DNA of 7,365 nt from an uncultured bacterium (GCA_947071365.1 CAMTFT010000076.1:1-7365), one strand, 5' to 3'; shown: positions 1 through 6,269, counted from the first letter of the stretch. Numbers and translations are program-made. The notes: generated by a model from the letters alone, not told the origin.

Positions 1-43
1 TGTAGCTCCGTCTCGTGGGCTCGGAGATGTGTATAAGAGACAG
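1..43 (+). other. Synthetic Nextera i7-side sequencing adapter (not genomic)
   Basis: Positions 10-24 are the Illumina Nextera read-2 adapter tail and 25-43 are the 19-base Tn5 mosaic end AGATGTGTATAAGAGACAG. Position 1 fits the last base of the P7 primer, so 2-9 (gtagctcc) should be an i7 index. Its reverse complement GGAGCTAC is, from memory, Nextera XT index N718. The mosaic end alone could occur in a natural Tn5, but the fused read-2 tail is synthetic. Genomic sequence therefore begins at about 44. Confidence 0.98.
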
Positions 44-63
44 CTATAAATATGCTTAATTTA

Positions 64-99
64 AAAGTCCGGAAGATATCATTCCATCTTCCGGACTTT
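64..99. terminator. Strong hairpin, probable intrinsic terminator
   Basis: A perfect 14-bp stem (64-77 pairs with 86-99) encloses an 8-base loop. Read on the - strand, the stem runs into TTTTAAATT, an acceptable short U-tract. On the + strand it ends in TTT and then a mixed sequence. It fits a terminator best on the - strand, or a bidirectional one. No complete gene upstream of it is visible in the window. Confidence 0.7.
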
Positions 100-280
100 C
101 ATCTGTATTACATACATTCTTTTTAATCAAATGTCCATGCATACCCGACGGGCGCTTCACATGACTACCTGGATCGCTGCTCGCGGGAGTTAAAACATTT
201 ACTTCAACTTCACAGCTTCACTTTCACCCACAAACAGGTCGATATACTCTACTGATTTTTATTTTGAAGAAAAACGATGT
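100..280. other. Gene-poor stretch with short open frames on both strands
   Basis: No convincing gene is present. On the + strand, 127-255 is open for 42 codons, but there is no ATG, GTG or TTG start with a ribosome binding site. On the - strand one frame is open from 217 to 56 (53 codons) and runs through the hairpin at 64-99; its only starts are GTG at 160 and ATG at 142, both without a good ribosome binding site. Another - frame (258-199, ending EAVKLK and stop) looks like the last residues of a protein but has a stop 19 codons upstream. A GC-rich block around 140-190 stands out from AT-rich flanks. The stretch could be a conserved intergenic repeat or the 3' remnant of a decayed - strand gene; neither can be shown here. 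Confidence 0.35.
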
Positions 281-309
281 TTGACGCAATGCATAATGCA
301 TGATAGCAT
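281..309 (+). promoter_or_regulatory. Putative sigma-A promoter before the HTH gene
   Basis: TTGACG (281-286, 5 of 6 consensus) is followed after 17 bases by TAGCAT (304-309, 4 of 6). A TGA sits directly before the -10 box (301-303), giving an extended -10 TGn motif. Transcription would start near 316. That lies downstream of the ATG at 300 and upstream of the in-frame ATGs at 321, 333 and 345. The match is good but was made by eye. Confidence 0.45.
289..301. repeat. Small palindrome ATGCAT-A-ATGCAT, candidate operator
   Basis: Two copies of the self-complementary hexamer ATGCAT (289-294 and 296-301) are separated by one base, giving a 13-base palindrome apart from its central base. It lies between the candidate -35 and -10 boxes, where a bound repressor would block RNA polymerase. 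The downstream gene encodes a small DNA-binding protein, so autoregulation is a reasonable inference. Short AT-rich palindromes also arise by chance. Confidence 0.3.
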
Positions 310-533
310 ATATAGATGAAATGTGGACTACTATGCAGGCACAGATGGAAGTAAAAGCACTCAGAGAAAGCATGAATATGAACAGACGGCAGTTTTGCGA
401 TTACTTTGGGATTCCTTATCGAACTGTATTTGACTGGGAAGCCGGAAAAAGAACGATGCCCGAGTATGTGATTCGTCTCATGGAGTATAAAGCCAAAGCT
501 GAAAAAATGCTGGTGAAAGAAAATAACCTTTAA
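300..533 (+). CDS. Small XRE-like helix-turn-helix protein
   Basis: This is a 77-residue protein with a single helix-turn-helix domain at about residues 16-65. The core reads MNRRQFCDYFGIPYRTVFDW followed by EAGKRTMPEYV: a Cro/C1-like (XRE) fold with the recognition helix around IPYRTVFDWE. No other domain, membrane segment or signal peptide is present. Proteins of this size and pattern are common in Lachnospiraceae accessory regions and are usually annotated as helix-turn-helix proteins of unknown target. The start is uncertain. ATG 300 is the first possible codon, because a stop in the same frame lies at 294-296, but it has no ribosome binding site and sits upstream of the -10 box of the candidate promoter. 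ATG 345 (62 residues, beginning MEVKALRES) has a weak AGG at 337-339 and retains the whole domain, so it may be the real start. The MNT-HEPN pair follows after 60 bases on the same strand, so this protein may regulate that module, though the sequence does not prove it. Confidence 0.7.
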   Translation: MIAYIDEMWTTMQAQMEVKALRESMNMNRRQFCDYFGIPYRTVFDWEAGKRTMPEYVIRLMEYKAKAEKMLVKENNL

Positions 534-577
534 TGAACAGATTCTGAAATTACGGCAACAATTAAAAAGAGGCTCAA

Positions 578-585
578 AGAGGAGG
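578..585 (+). promoter_or_regulatory. Ribosome binding site for the nucleotidyltransferase gene
   Basis: AGAGGAGG ends 8 bases before ATG 594. It is a near-perfect Shine-Dalgarno at ideal spacing, which fixes that start. Confidence 0.85.
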
Positions 586-593
586 CGATATTT

Positions 594-932
594 ATGTGTA
601 CTAGATTACAGTTGGAGAACCTGACAAGAGATATGGTTAGAGAATATCGCAAGGTCTATGGTGATAAGATAGAATGTATTTATTTGTTTGGATCCTATGC
701 GCGGGGAGATGCTTCTTCGGAATCAGATGTTGACATAGTTGCAATTGTACATGGTGAACGATTGAATTTACAGCAATTACTTTGTATGGTATGGGACGCT
801 TCTGCGGAAATTGGTATTGAAAATGACGTAGTGGTTTCGCCAGGGGTAATTCCATTTGATGAATTTGAACGATTTAAGGGGATACATCCATATTATATAA
901 ATATTGCAAAGGAGGGGATTAGAGTTGGATGA
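594..932 (+). CDS. MNT-type minimal nucleotidyltransferase, probable antitoxin of an MNT-HEPN pair
   Basis: This 112-residue protein belongs to the DNA polymerase beta-like minimal nucleotidyltransferase superfamily. The catalytic signature is complete: G33-S34, ten residues, then D45-V-D47, an exact GSx10DxD match within LFGSYARGDASSESDVDIVA. A third acidic position, probably D78 in IENDVVV, fits the usual two-metal active site. The length is normal for the family and there is no membrane segment. In characterised type VII toxin-antitoxin systems (MntA/HepT), the MNT protein transfers AMP from ATP to the partner HEPN toxin and silences it. The same role is inferred here from the intact motif and from the downstream HEPN gene, whose start overlaps this gene by 8 bases, implying translational coupling. 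The start at 594 is supported by a strong ribosome binding site. Base composition is more AT-rich than the transporter operon to the right, as is usual for mobile defence or toxin modules. Confidence 0.88.
   Translation: MCTRLQLENLTRDMVREYRKVYGDKIECIYLFGSYARGDASSESDVDIVAIVHGERLNLQQLLCMVWDASAEIGIENDVVVSPGVIPFDEFERFKGIHPYYINIAKEGIRVG
908..917 (+). promoter_or_regulatory. Ribosome binding site that fixes the TTG start of the HEPN gene
   Basis: AAAGGAGGGG lies inside the end of the nucleotidyltransferase gene. The core AAAGGAGG (908-915) ends 9 bases before TTG 925. An upstream TTG at 904 in the same frame would place this site inside the coding region, so 925 is the better start. Confidence 0.8.
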
Positions 933-1299
933 TCTTATAAAATATCGACTTGAAAGCGCAAAAGAAAGATTAGATTCAGCCAAGGTTCTCTTAGCTACGG
1001 GTCATTATAAAGATTCTATTGGGCGATCCTATTATGCGATATTCACGGCTGTGAGAGCGATATTAGCAAAAGATAAAGTGGATTTTTCTAAGCATGCAGG
1101 CGTGATCGCATATTTCCAAAAAGAATATATAAAAACTGCAGTATTTGAAACAAAGTACTCTAAAATTCTCCAGAGAGCATTTCAAATCAGAAATAGCTGT
1201 GATTATGATGATTTTTATATAGTCTCTGCAGATGCTGCCAAAGAGCAGTATGAAAATGCGGTAGCAATGGTAAAAAGAATTCAGGAGTTCCTGAAATAG
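925..1299 (+). CDS. HEPN-domain protein, probable toxin partner, with a non-canonical active-site motif
   Basis: This 124-residue, all-helical HEPN-domain protein (PF05168-like) starts at TTG 925, chosen because a perfect Shine-Dalgarno at 908-917 precedes it. Features in order are an N-terminal helix (YRLESAKERLDSAKVLL), the conserved second helix GRSYYAIFTAVRAILA (residues 33-48), and the C-terminal motif region R89-N-S-C-D93-Y94-DDFY followed by the amphipathic helix SADAAKEQYENAVAMVKRI. HepT-type toxins are RNases that use an R-x4-H-x-Y motif, in which the Tyr is AMPylated by the MNT partner. Here the arginine is present, but the positions of both His and Tyr are occupied by other residues (Tyr and Asp), giving R-x3-D-Y. 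From memory, HEPN proteins with a DY in this place form a separate branch, and their nuclease activity is less certain. The gene overlaps the nucleotidyltransferase by 8 bases, so the two are co-translated. It may be a toxin with a different chemistry, or an inactive or binding-only HEPN. Confidence 0.85.
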   Translation: MDDLIKYRLESAKERLDSAKVLLATGHYKDSIGRSYYAIFTAVRAILAKDKVDFSKHAGVIAYFQKEYIKTAVFETKYSKILQRAFQIRNSCDYDDFYIVSADAAKEQYENAVAMVKRIQEFLK

Positions 1300-1304
1300 G
1301 ATAC

Positions 1305-1323
1305 AGGAGCAAATTGCTCCTTT
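1305..1323 (+). terminator. Short hairpin after the HEPN gene, weak intrinsic terminator
   Basis: AGGAGCA (1305-1311) pairs with TGCTCCT (1315-1321), leaving a 3-base loop, and TT follows at once. It lies 5 bases after the HEPN stop codon, where a terminator is expected. The stem and U-tract are short, so termination may be partial. Confidence 0.45.
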
Positions 1324-1381
1324 AATCGCAGATTTTTCCGTATTTGAGAGTCAACTGCAGGTAAAGAGACGACATAAACAA

Positions 1382-1436
1382 GGGGGCTGTGGAAATTGGA
1401 GCATTTCAACTCCACTTTTTCCACAGCTCCTTCTTT
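1382..1436 (+). terminator. Long hairpin between convergent genes, probable bidirectional terminator
   Basis: The arm at about 1383-1401 (GGGCTGTGGAAATTGGAG region) pairs with 1410-1430 (CTCC...CCACAGCTCC), with small mismatches or bulges in the A/T part of the stem. The loop is CATTTCAA. TTCTTT follows on the + strand. It lies between the + strand MNT-HEPN pair and the end of the - strand transporter-kinase operon, so it can stop transcription from both sides. The - strand U-tract (CTTGTTTA) is weaker. Confidence 0.65.
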
Positions 1437-1527
1437 AATCCTTATTCATTTTCTGCCCGAACACATTGCCTGTCAGTTTACTCGTTGATTTCTTTTATCT
1501 GCCGCTTTTCTTTTTTACTGATTTTCC

Positions 1528-3063
1528 TTACTCACTGATCTCCACAAGACTCTGCATCTCATCCCACAGCCCGTCAAGGCAGTCGATCGTCTTTCTGTAG
1601 AGACGATATTTTCTGTCATAAATATCCTTCTTCTGCAGATCCGGTGCAATACCGTGGCTCACCACGGTCATATTGCGGATCGCCTCATCCATGGACGGAT
1701 ACTCGCCTGTAGCTACCGCCGCCGCAATGGCGCACCCAAGTGCTCCGGCCTCCTCTGCCTCCACCGTTTCCACCGGAAGCTGCATCACATCGGCAAACAT
1801 CTGCGCCCATACCGGTGATTTTGCCGCACCGCCGGAAAGGCGGATCGCCTTTGGCCTGTCCTCCATCGTAGCCAGCAGCCGTTCCAGATGGTATCTGTGG
1901 CAGAATGCGATTCCCTCATAGATGCTTCTGGCAATATGCTTCCTTGTATGGGAAACGTTCATCCCCACAAGGCTTGATTTCGCGTTCGGATGAACGTTGG
2001 AGGCCATCAGAAATGGAAGGAAGACCGGCACGAAGGTCTCCGGTGTGATTTCACTCACCCATTCGTTTACGATCTCGTACACGCTTCTGCCGCTCTCCTT
2101 TGCCTCTTTTCGCACCTCGGGGAGAAGCTGGCTGATGAACCATTCATTGTTTCCCGCTGAAGTAGCGCTGGACTCCTCTATCAGATAATACTCGGGCAGG
2201 CAGAACAGGGAATTCATCTGCACCTTTCCGTCAAGCACCGGCTCTTTTCTGATGTATTCGTTGATCGACCACGTCCCGGCTATCATACAAATAAGATCGG
2301 GGTAAATAACGCCGGAAGCTATCGCACATGCGTTGATATCAAAAAATCCGCCTACCACCGGAGTTCCCTCCTTCAGCCCGCATTTTTCTGCCGCTTCCCT
2401 GGTCACGTATCCCGCGATCTCATCCGCCCTGCAAAGAGGAGGAAGTGCCTCCCGCATCTCTTCAATTCCAAAGAGACGCAGAAGCTCTGCATCGTACTGA
2501 CGTGTCTTCAGATTCATAAAATGGGCGCCAGAGTAATCCGTGATCTCTGCCCGTGCCTCCCCCGTCAGCCTGAAGCGCACATAATCCTTACACTCAAACA
2601 CATACCGGATATTCCTGTAATTCTCCGGTTCATGATCCTTCAGCCATGCAAGAAGCGCCACAGGCTGGCAATTCATGAGATGCTGGCAGGAGCGTTCGAA
2701 GGCCTTCTCCTCCGTCCCGTCTGTTTTCCAGCGCTCAACATACCGATAAGCGCGGTTATCGGTGGAAATAATACCGTTGCGGGCAGGCTTATCATCCTTG
2801 CCCCACAAGTACAGCCCCTTTCCATGGCCGCACACGCCGATTCCTGCCACATCCTCCGCCGCTATCCCGGTCTGCTCCAGCACGCCGCGCACGACTCTAC
2901 AGTTTGCTTCCCACATTTCCTCCATGTCACGCTCTACATATTCCGGCCGCGGCGTAAGCGCTGACGTCGCCACGCTGCAGGAGCCCATCTGCCTTCCCCG
3001 GCTGTCAAAGACCGCCGCCTTCGTCGTTGTTCCTCCGTTATCCAAGCCAATATAATACCGCAT
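1528..3063 (-). CDS. FGGY-family carbohydrate kinase, L-xylulose kinase-like
   Basis: This 511-residue cytoplasmic sugar kinase has the full usual length for the FGGY family. The N-terminal actin-like domain opens with the phosphate-binding loop around D8-N-G-G-T-T-T-K15. The putative catalytic base is D242 in GGFFDINACAIASG, and MIAGTWS (260-266) follows. The C-terminal ATP-binding domain has the second FGGY signature, GGAAKSPVW (411-419) and MFADVMQLPVE, then EEAGALGCAIAAAVATG. Segments such as RDMEEMW, GHGKGLYLW, DKPARNGIIS and LLAWLKDHEPE strongly recall E. coli LyxK (L-xylulose kinase), compared from memory. It probably phosphorylates a ketopentose such as L-xylulose, or a related sugar or polyol, for entry into the pentose phosphate pathway. 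Specificity within FGGY is hard to read from sequence; xylulokinase or erythritol kinase are alternatives. The start has a strong ribosome binding site (AGGGAGG). It is the last gene of the transporter operon, 82 bases after the second ATPase, and most likely acts on the imported substrate. Confidence 0.9.
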   Translation of the reverse strand: MRYYIGLDNGGTTTKAAVFDSRGRQMGSCSVATSALTPRPEYVERDMEEMWEANCRVVRGVLEQTGIAAEDVAGIGVCGHGKGLYLWGKDDKPARNGIISTDNRAYRYVERWKTDGTEEKAFERSCQHLMNCQPVALLAWLKDHEPENYRNIRYVFECKDYVRFRLTGEARAEITDYSGAHFMNLKTRQYDAELLRLFGIEEMREALPPLCRADEIAGYVTREAAEKCGLKEGTPVVGGFFDINACAIASGVIYPDLICMIAGTWSINEYIRKEPVLDGKVQMNSLFCLPEYYLIEESSATSAGNNEWFISQLLPEVRKEAKESGRSVYEIVNEWVSEITPETFVPVFLPFLMASNVHPNAKSSLVGMNVSHTRKHIARSIYEGIAFCHRYHLERLLATMEDRPKAIRLSGGAAKSPVWAQMFADVMQLPVETVEAEEAGALGCAIAAAVATGEYPSMDEAIRNMTVVSHGIAPDLQKKDIYDRKYRLYRKTIDCLDGLWDEMQSLVEISE

Positions 3064-3145
3064 ATGATTCCTCCCTCTACCCAGAATATGTCTGTTTTTA
3101 GCTGCGCGTCAAAAACAACGCAAGTTCTCAGTCATATTTGAATTT

Positions 3146-4267
3146 TTATGCCCGGATACGCTCCCCGGTCTCCAAATCAAATAAATGTGTCTTTTCTCCG
3201 CGCACCTCAAGGCGGATAATATCACCGCTGCGGTAGCGCTTTTCATCGTCTGTGATCAGCATCAGCAGTGAGGCACCCACGCGGATACCGATCCTGCGCT
3301 CGTCACCCAGATTCTCAAATGTCGCGATCCGCTCCGGCGTTCCCTGGGAATTTGCATCACCCACGAGAAGATCCATCGGGCGCACACCCATTTTGCAGTG
3401 GAAACCATCCCTCACTACATTGTAGTACCGCTCGGGAACCTGTATCTCCAGATCACTGTCCTCAAAGGTAAAGAAGAAGTGGCCATCCTTTCTGATGATC
3501 GTAGTCTCCATAATATTCATCGGCGGCTCACCGATAAAGGAGGCCACAAATTCATTGGCCGGATCATCGTATACCTCTGCCGGAGTGCCGTACTGCTGCA
3601 GAACCCCGAAATTGATAATGGCAATCTTGTCTGCCAGCGACATGGCTTCCAGCTGATCATGCGTTACATAAACTGTAGTACATTTAATTTCATTTATCAA
3701 GCGTTTTATTTCCACGCGCATTGCCTGTCTGGCCTTGCCGTCCAGATGCGAAAGCGGCTCGTCCATCAGAAGAAGCTCCGGTCTGCGGATGATCGCACGA
3801 GCAATGTTTACCCTCTGTTTCTGACCGCCGGAGAGCTTCACCGGCATCATATGCAGAATGTCCTCCACCTGCATAAGCGGGGCTATCTCCCTCACACGCC
3901 GGTCGATCTCTGCTTTGTCTACACCCTTCGCCCGAAGATTAAATGCGATATTATTGTAAACCGTGAGCGGTGGATACATGGCATAGTCCTCAAACGCAAG
4001 ACCGATGTTGCGGTCTTTCGGTTCCAGATCATTCACACGCCGCTCTCCTATATAGATATCTCCCTGCGTGATGTCCTCCAGCCCGGCGATCATGCGCAGT
4101 GTCGTTGTCTTTCCACATCCTGAAGGGCCTAAAAGCGCTATAAAGTCACCCTGTGTACACTCAAGATTCAGATCCTTTACCGCAAAATCATTCTGGATCT
4201 TTTTCTTCTTTCTTTTCCCGTTGTTCTCATATCTTTTATAAAGATGCGAAAGTGTCAGTCCTGCCAT
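3146..4267 (-). CDS. Sugar ABC transporter ATPase, MalK/UgpC-like (second of two)
   Basis: This 373-residue CUT1-type ATPase is predicted to power a carbohydrate importer on the cytoplasmic face of the membrane. Walker A is GPSGCGKTT (47-55), the signature LSGGQ is at 145-149, Walker B LLLMDEP (165-171) holds the catalytic Glu170, the D-loop reads SHLD, and switch His203 sits in VTHD. The C-terminal regulatory (TOBE/OB) domain is present, with MGVRPMD near 293-299. Two oddities stand out. The Q-loop has Glu93 (LAFEDYAMYPP) where MalK has Gln; codon GAG at 3991-3989 confirms it. A lysine-rich insertion (about residues 14-27) lies between the aromatic A-loop residue Tyr13 and the next strand. 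The start codon lies 1 base after the stop of the other ATPase gene, with AAGGAGG inside that gene, so the two are translationally coupled. Two different ATPases in one operon suggest a heterodimer, as described for the rhizobial glycerol importer GlpSTPQV. Confidence 0.93.
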   Translation of the reverse strand: MAGLTLSHLYKRYENNGKRKKKKIQNDFAVKDLNLECTQGDFIALLGPSGCGKTTTLRMIAGLEDITQGDIYIGERRVNDLEPKDRNIGLAFEDYAMYPPLTVYNNIAFNLRAKGVDKAEIDRRVREIAPLMQVEDILHMMPVKLSGGQKQRVNIARAIIRRPELLLMDEPLSHLDGKARQAMRVEIKRLINEIKCTTVYVTHDQLEAMSLADKIAIINFGVLQQYGTPAEVYDDPANEFVASFIGEPPMNIMETTIIRKDGHFFFTFEDSDLEIQVPERYYNVVRDGFHCKMGVRPMDLLVGDANSQGTPERIATFENLGDERRIGIRVGASLLMLITDDEKRYRSGDIIRLEVRGEKTHLFDLETGERIRA

Positions 4268-4268
4268 A

Positions 4269-5426
4269 TTACTGAGCCTCCTTTTCTTCCGATAATGCCC
4301 TGATTTCAGCCTCCCTGTATCTTCCGATCAGTTTCTTGTCTTCTGCATCAAAGAACATACTGTGGTCGAGCTGCAGGTCAAGATATATATCCTGGTCAAT
4401 CTTAACAGTCAAGCCGTTCGGTGCAATCATCCGAAGCTGGACATCGCCCCTGTAAGCCTCAATAACAGACTTGTTTCCAATACTCTCATAGCTGTAGACC
4501 TGGAACTGCATGTAACCCGCCTGCGGTTCAAACGAATACAGAACATTCTGCGGACGGATACCCAGATCAATCGTCCCGTCTGCATGGTAGGACAGCTTTT
4601 CCTCCAGATCTCTATCCGGCGGAAGCAAAAAGATGCTTTCCGTTCCATCCATGACAAACAGAAACCTGTCTCCCTCCTGAAGCAGCTTTCCGCTCAGGAT
4701 ATTCACTTCCGGATCTCCCATAAGCTGCGCCACAAATTCATTGCAGGGAAGATAATAGATATCATCCGGCGTTCCGATCTGAATCACCCTGCCTTCGTTG
4801 ATGATGGCGATCCTGTCTCCCAGAGACATAGCCTCCATAAAGTCATGCGTTACATAAATACTCGTTGTCCCGAAATTTGCCTGCAGCTCTTTCAGCTCTG
4901 TACGCATGGCGTTTCGAAGCTTGGCATCGAGATGTGCCAGCGGCTCATCCATCAGAAATACATTCGGAGTACGAACAAGGGCACGCCCCATCGCCACACG
5001 CTGCTTCTGGCCGTTGGAAAGCTGGCTAGGCAGACGCTCCAGAAGGTTCTCCATCTTCATCATCTTTGCCACATTGTAGACCTTTTCCTTAATCGTCGCC
5101 TCATCCTCCCGGTACAGCTTGCTGCGCATCGGAGATGCGATATTGTCATAAACAGTCATCTGTGGGTAAAGCGCATAATTTTCAAATACCATCGCCACAT
5201 TCCGTCTGGCGGAATCCACCAGATTCATGGGCTCGCCGTCAAAGCGCACTGTTCCCACTTCAGGCATGGTGATCCCGGCAATACAGTTCAAAATCGTAGT
5301 CTTTCCGGCTCCTGCCGGCCCAAACAACACAAAAAATTCCTTATCCCTGACGTCAAGGCTGATGCCATCCAGCGCCTTTACCTTACCAAACGTCTTTTCG
5401 ATGTTTTCTAATTGTATTCTCGCCAT
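4269..5426 (-). CDS. Sugar ABC transporter ATPase, MalK/UgpC-like (first of two)
   Basis: This 385-residue ATPase is of the same CUT1 class as its neighbour but clearly a distinct protein. Walker A is GPAGAGKTT (36-44), Walker B VFLMDEP (156-162) carries Glu161, the D-loop reads AHLD, and switch His194 sits in VTHD. The TOBE/OB regulatory domain includes LGIRPQN (288-294). Two active-site positions depart from consensus. The signature motif is LSNGQ (136-140) rather than LSGGQ, and the Q-loop has Glu82 (MVFENYALYPQ) where MalK has Gln; codon GAA at 5183-5181 confirms it. If it pairs with the second ATPase, one nucleotide site would use a normal LSGGQ and the other the altered motif. The ATG is preceded by GAGAGGAG at 6 bases. 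The gene begins 18 bases after the MalG-like permease gene and ends 1 base before the second ATPase gene. Confidence 0.93.
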   Translation of the reverse strand: MARIQLENIEKTFGKVKALDGISLDVRDKEFFVLFGPAGAGKTTILNCIAGITMPEVGTVRFDGEPMNLVDSARRNVAMVFENYALYPQMTVYDNIASPMRSKLYREDEATIKEKVYNVAKMMKMENLLERLPSQLSNGQKQRVAMGRALVRTPNVFLMDEPLAHLDAKLRNAMRTELKELQANFGTTSIYVTHDFMEAMSLGDRIAIINEGRVIQIGTPDDIYYLPCNEFVAQLMGDPEVNILSGKLLQEGDRFLFVMDGTESIFLLPPDRDLEEKLSYHADGTIDLGIRPQNVLYSFEPQAGYMQFQVYSYESIGNKSVIEAYRGDVQLRMIAPNGLTVKIDQDIYLDLQLDHSMFFDAEDKKLIGRYREAEIRALSEEKEAQ

Positions 5427-5444
5427 AGCAAACTCCTCTCACCC

Positions 5445-6269
5445 TTAACCTTTTACCGCACCAAAGCTCAGACCTCTTACGAGATGCTTCTGGATGCAGA
5501 GTGCAAATATGATGGCTGGCAGCGCCGAAATCGTAGCTGCAACAGCAAGCTGTCCATAATGCGCCGTATCAGTTCCCAGATATTTCGTAACCGCAACCGT
5601 GATCGGCTGCACATGGATGCCACCCAGCATAAGAGGAAAGGTAAAGCTGTTCCATGCAAAAATGAATGCCAGAAGTGCGGCTGAAACGAGCCCCGGTTTA
5701 ATAAGCGGCAGCAGCATTTTGAAGAAGATCTGATACCAGCTATAGCCGTCCACCTGTGCCGCATGCTCTATCTCCACAGAAATATCCTCAAAATATCCGC
5801 GCACTACCCAGATCAGCAGAGGCATGGAAATTAACTGATATACCCATATCAAGCCAAAATACGTATCATACAGCCCCAGCTTCTGATAGATCATGAAAAG
5901 TGGAAGCACGACAAGGATCTCCGGTGCAAATTTAAAGGAAAGAATCTGAAACGCAATGTCTTCCTTTTTCTTAAAATCATATCTTGCCAGCGCATAGGCA
6001 GCCGGCACACCTGCCAGCACCGATACGATAACAGCACCGCCGGAAACGATCAGGCTGTCCAGCATATACCGGAAATAATCGGATTTCATCAAAACCTCCA
6101 CATAATTGCTGAGTGTCGGATGAAAAACAAATGTCGTAGTAAACATCTCCGTATCCGCCTTGAAGGACAGAATGATCATCCATACCAGCGGAAACAAAGC
6201 GAATATCGCATAAATTGCCAGCAACCCGTTCTGCGTGATCGACAGCAACCGTTTTTTCCCTTTATTCAT
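5445..6269 (-). CDS. Carbohydrate ABC transporter permease, MalG/UgpE-like
   Basis: This 274-residue inner-membrane permease has six likely transmembrane segments, at about 15-35, 69-94, 107-130, 138-157, 193-214 and 240-260. The cytoplasmic EAA coupling loop lies at about 166-193 (EIEHAAQVDGYSWYQ, then LLPLIKPG) and is where an ATPase docks. The C-terminus LVRGLSFGAVKG is typical of MalG-class subunits, and the length is normal for the family. AAAGGAGC precedes the ATG at 8 bases. It follows the MalF-like gene by 27 bases and precedes the first ATPase by 18. It should form the membrane channel together with the MalF-like subunit. The transported sugar cannot be read from the sequence; the kinase in the operon points to a pentulose or polyol. 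Confidence 0.94.
   Translation of the reverse strand: MNKGKKRLLSITQNGLLAIYAIFALFPLVWMIILSFKADTEMFTTTFVFHPTLSNYVEVLMKSDYFRYMLDSLIVSGGAVIVSVLAGVPAAYALARYDFKKKEDIAFQILSFKFAPEILVVLPLFMIYQKLGLYDTYFGLIWVYQLISMPLLIWVVRGYFEDISVEIEHAAQVDGYSWYQIFFKMLLPLIKPGLVSAALLAFIFAWNSFTFPLMLGGIHVQPITVAVTKYLGTDTAHYGQLAVAATISALPAIIFALCIQKHLVRGLSFGAVKG

Noticed and set aside
25..43. Tn5 mosaic ends at both termini as a real transposon
   Set aside because: The full Nextera read-1 and read-2 tails and eight-base index positions are attached, so these are library adapters. No transposase gene is present.
56..160. Small - strand gene of 34 codons starting at GTG 160
   Set aside because: No good ribosome binding site precedes it, and its end is encoded by the terminator-like hairpin at 64-99, which suggests non-coding sequence.
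532..623. Shifted open frame after the HTH gene (NEQILKLRQQLKRG) as a frameshifted C-terminus
   Set aside because: It has no start, overlaps the ribosome binding site and beginning of the MNT gene, and the HTH protein already has a normal small-domain length. Too short to support.
904..924. TTG at 904 as the start of the HEPN gene
   Set aside because: The perfect Shine-Dalgarno at 908-917 would then lie inside the coding region. TTG 925 is correctly spaced from it.
3083..3112. Internal promoter for the kinase (TTGACG, 18 bases, TATTCT on the - strand)
   Set aside because: The boxes are fair, but the predicted transcription start (about 3076) falls inside the kinase ribosome binding site, so it would give a poor message. 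The kinase is more likely read from the operon promoter.
4362..5411. Long + strand open frame of 349 codons opposite the first ATPase
   Set aside because: It is antisense to a gene with complete ABC motifs, has no recognisable domain, and is a by-product of that gene's codon use. The 241-codon frame at 3398-4123 opposite the second ATPase is rejected for the same reason.
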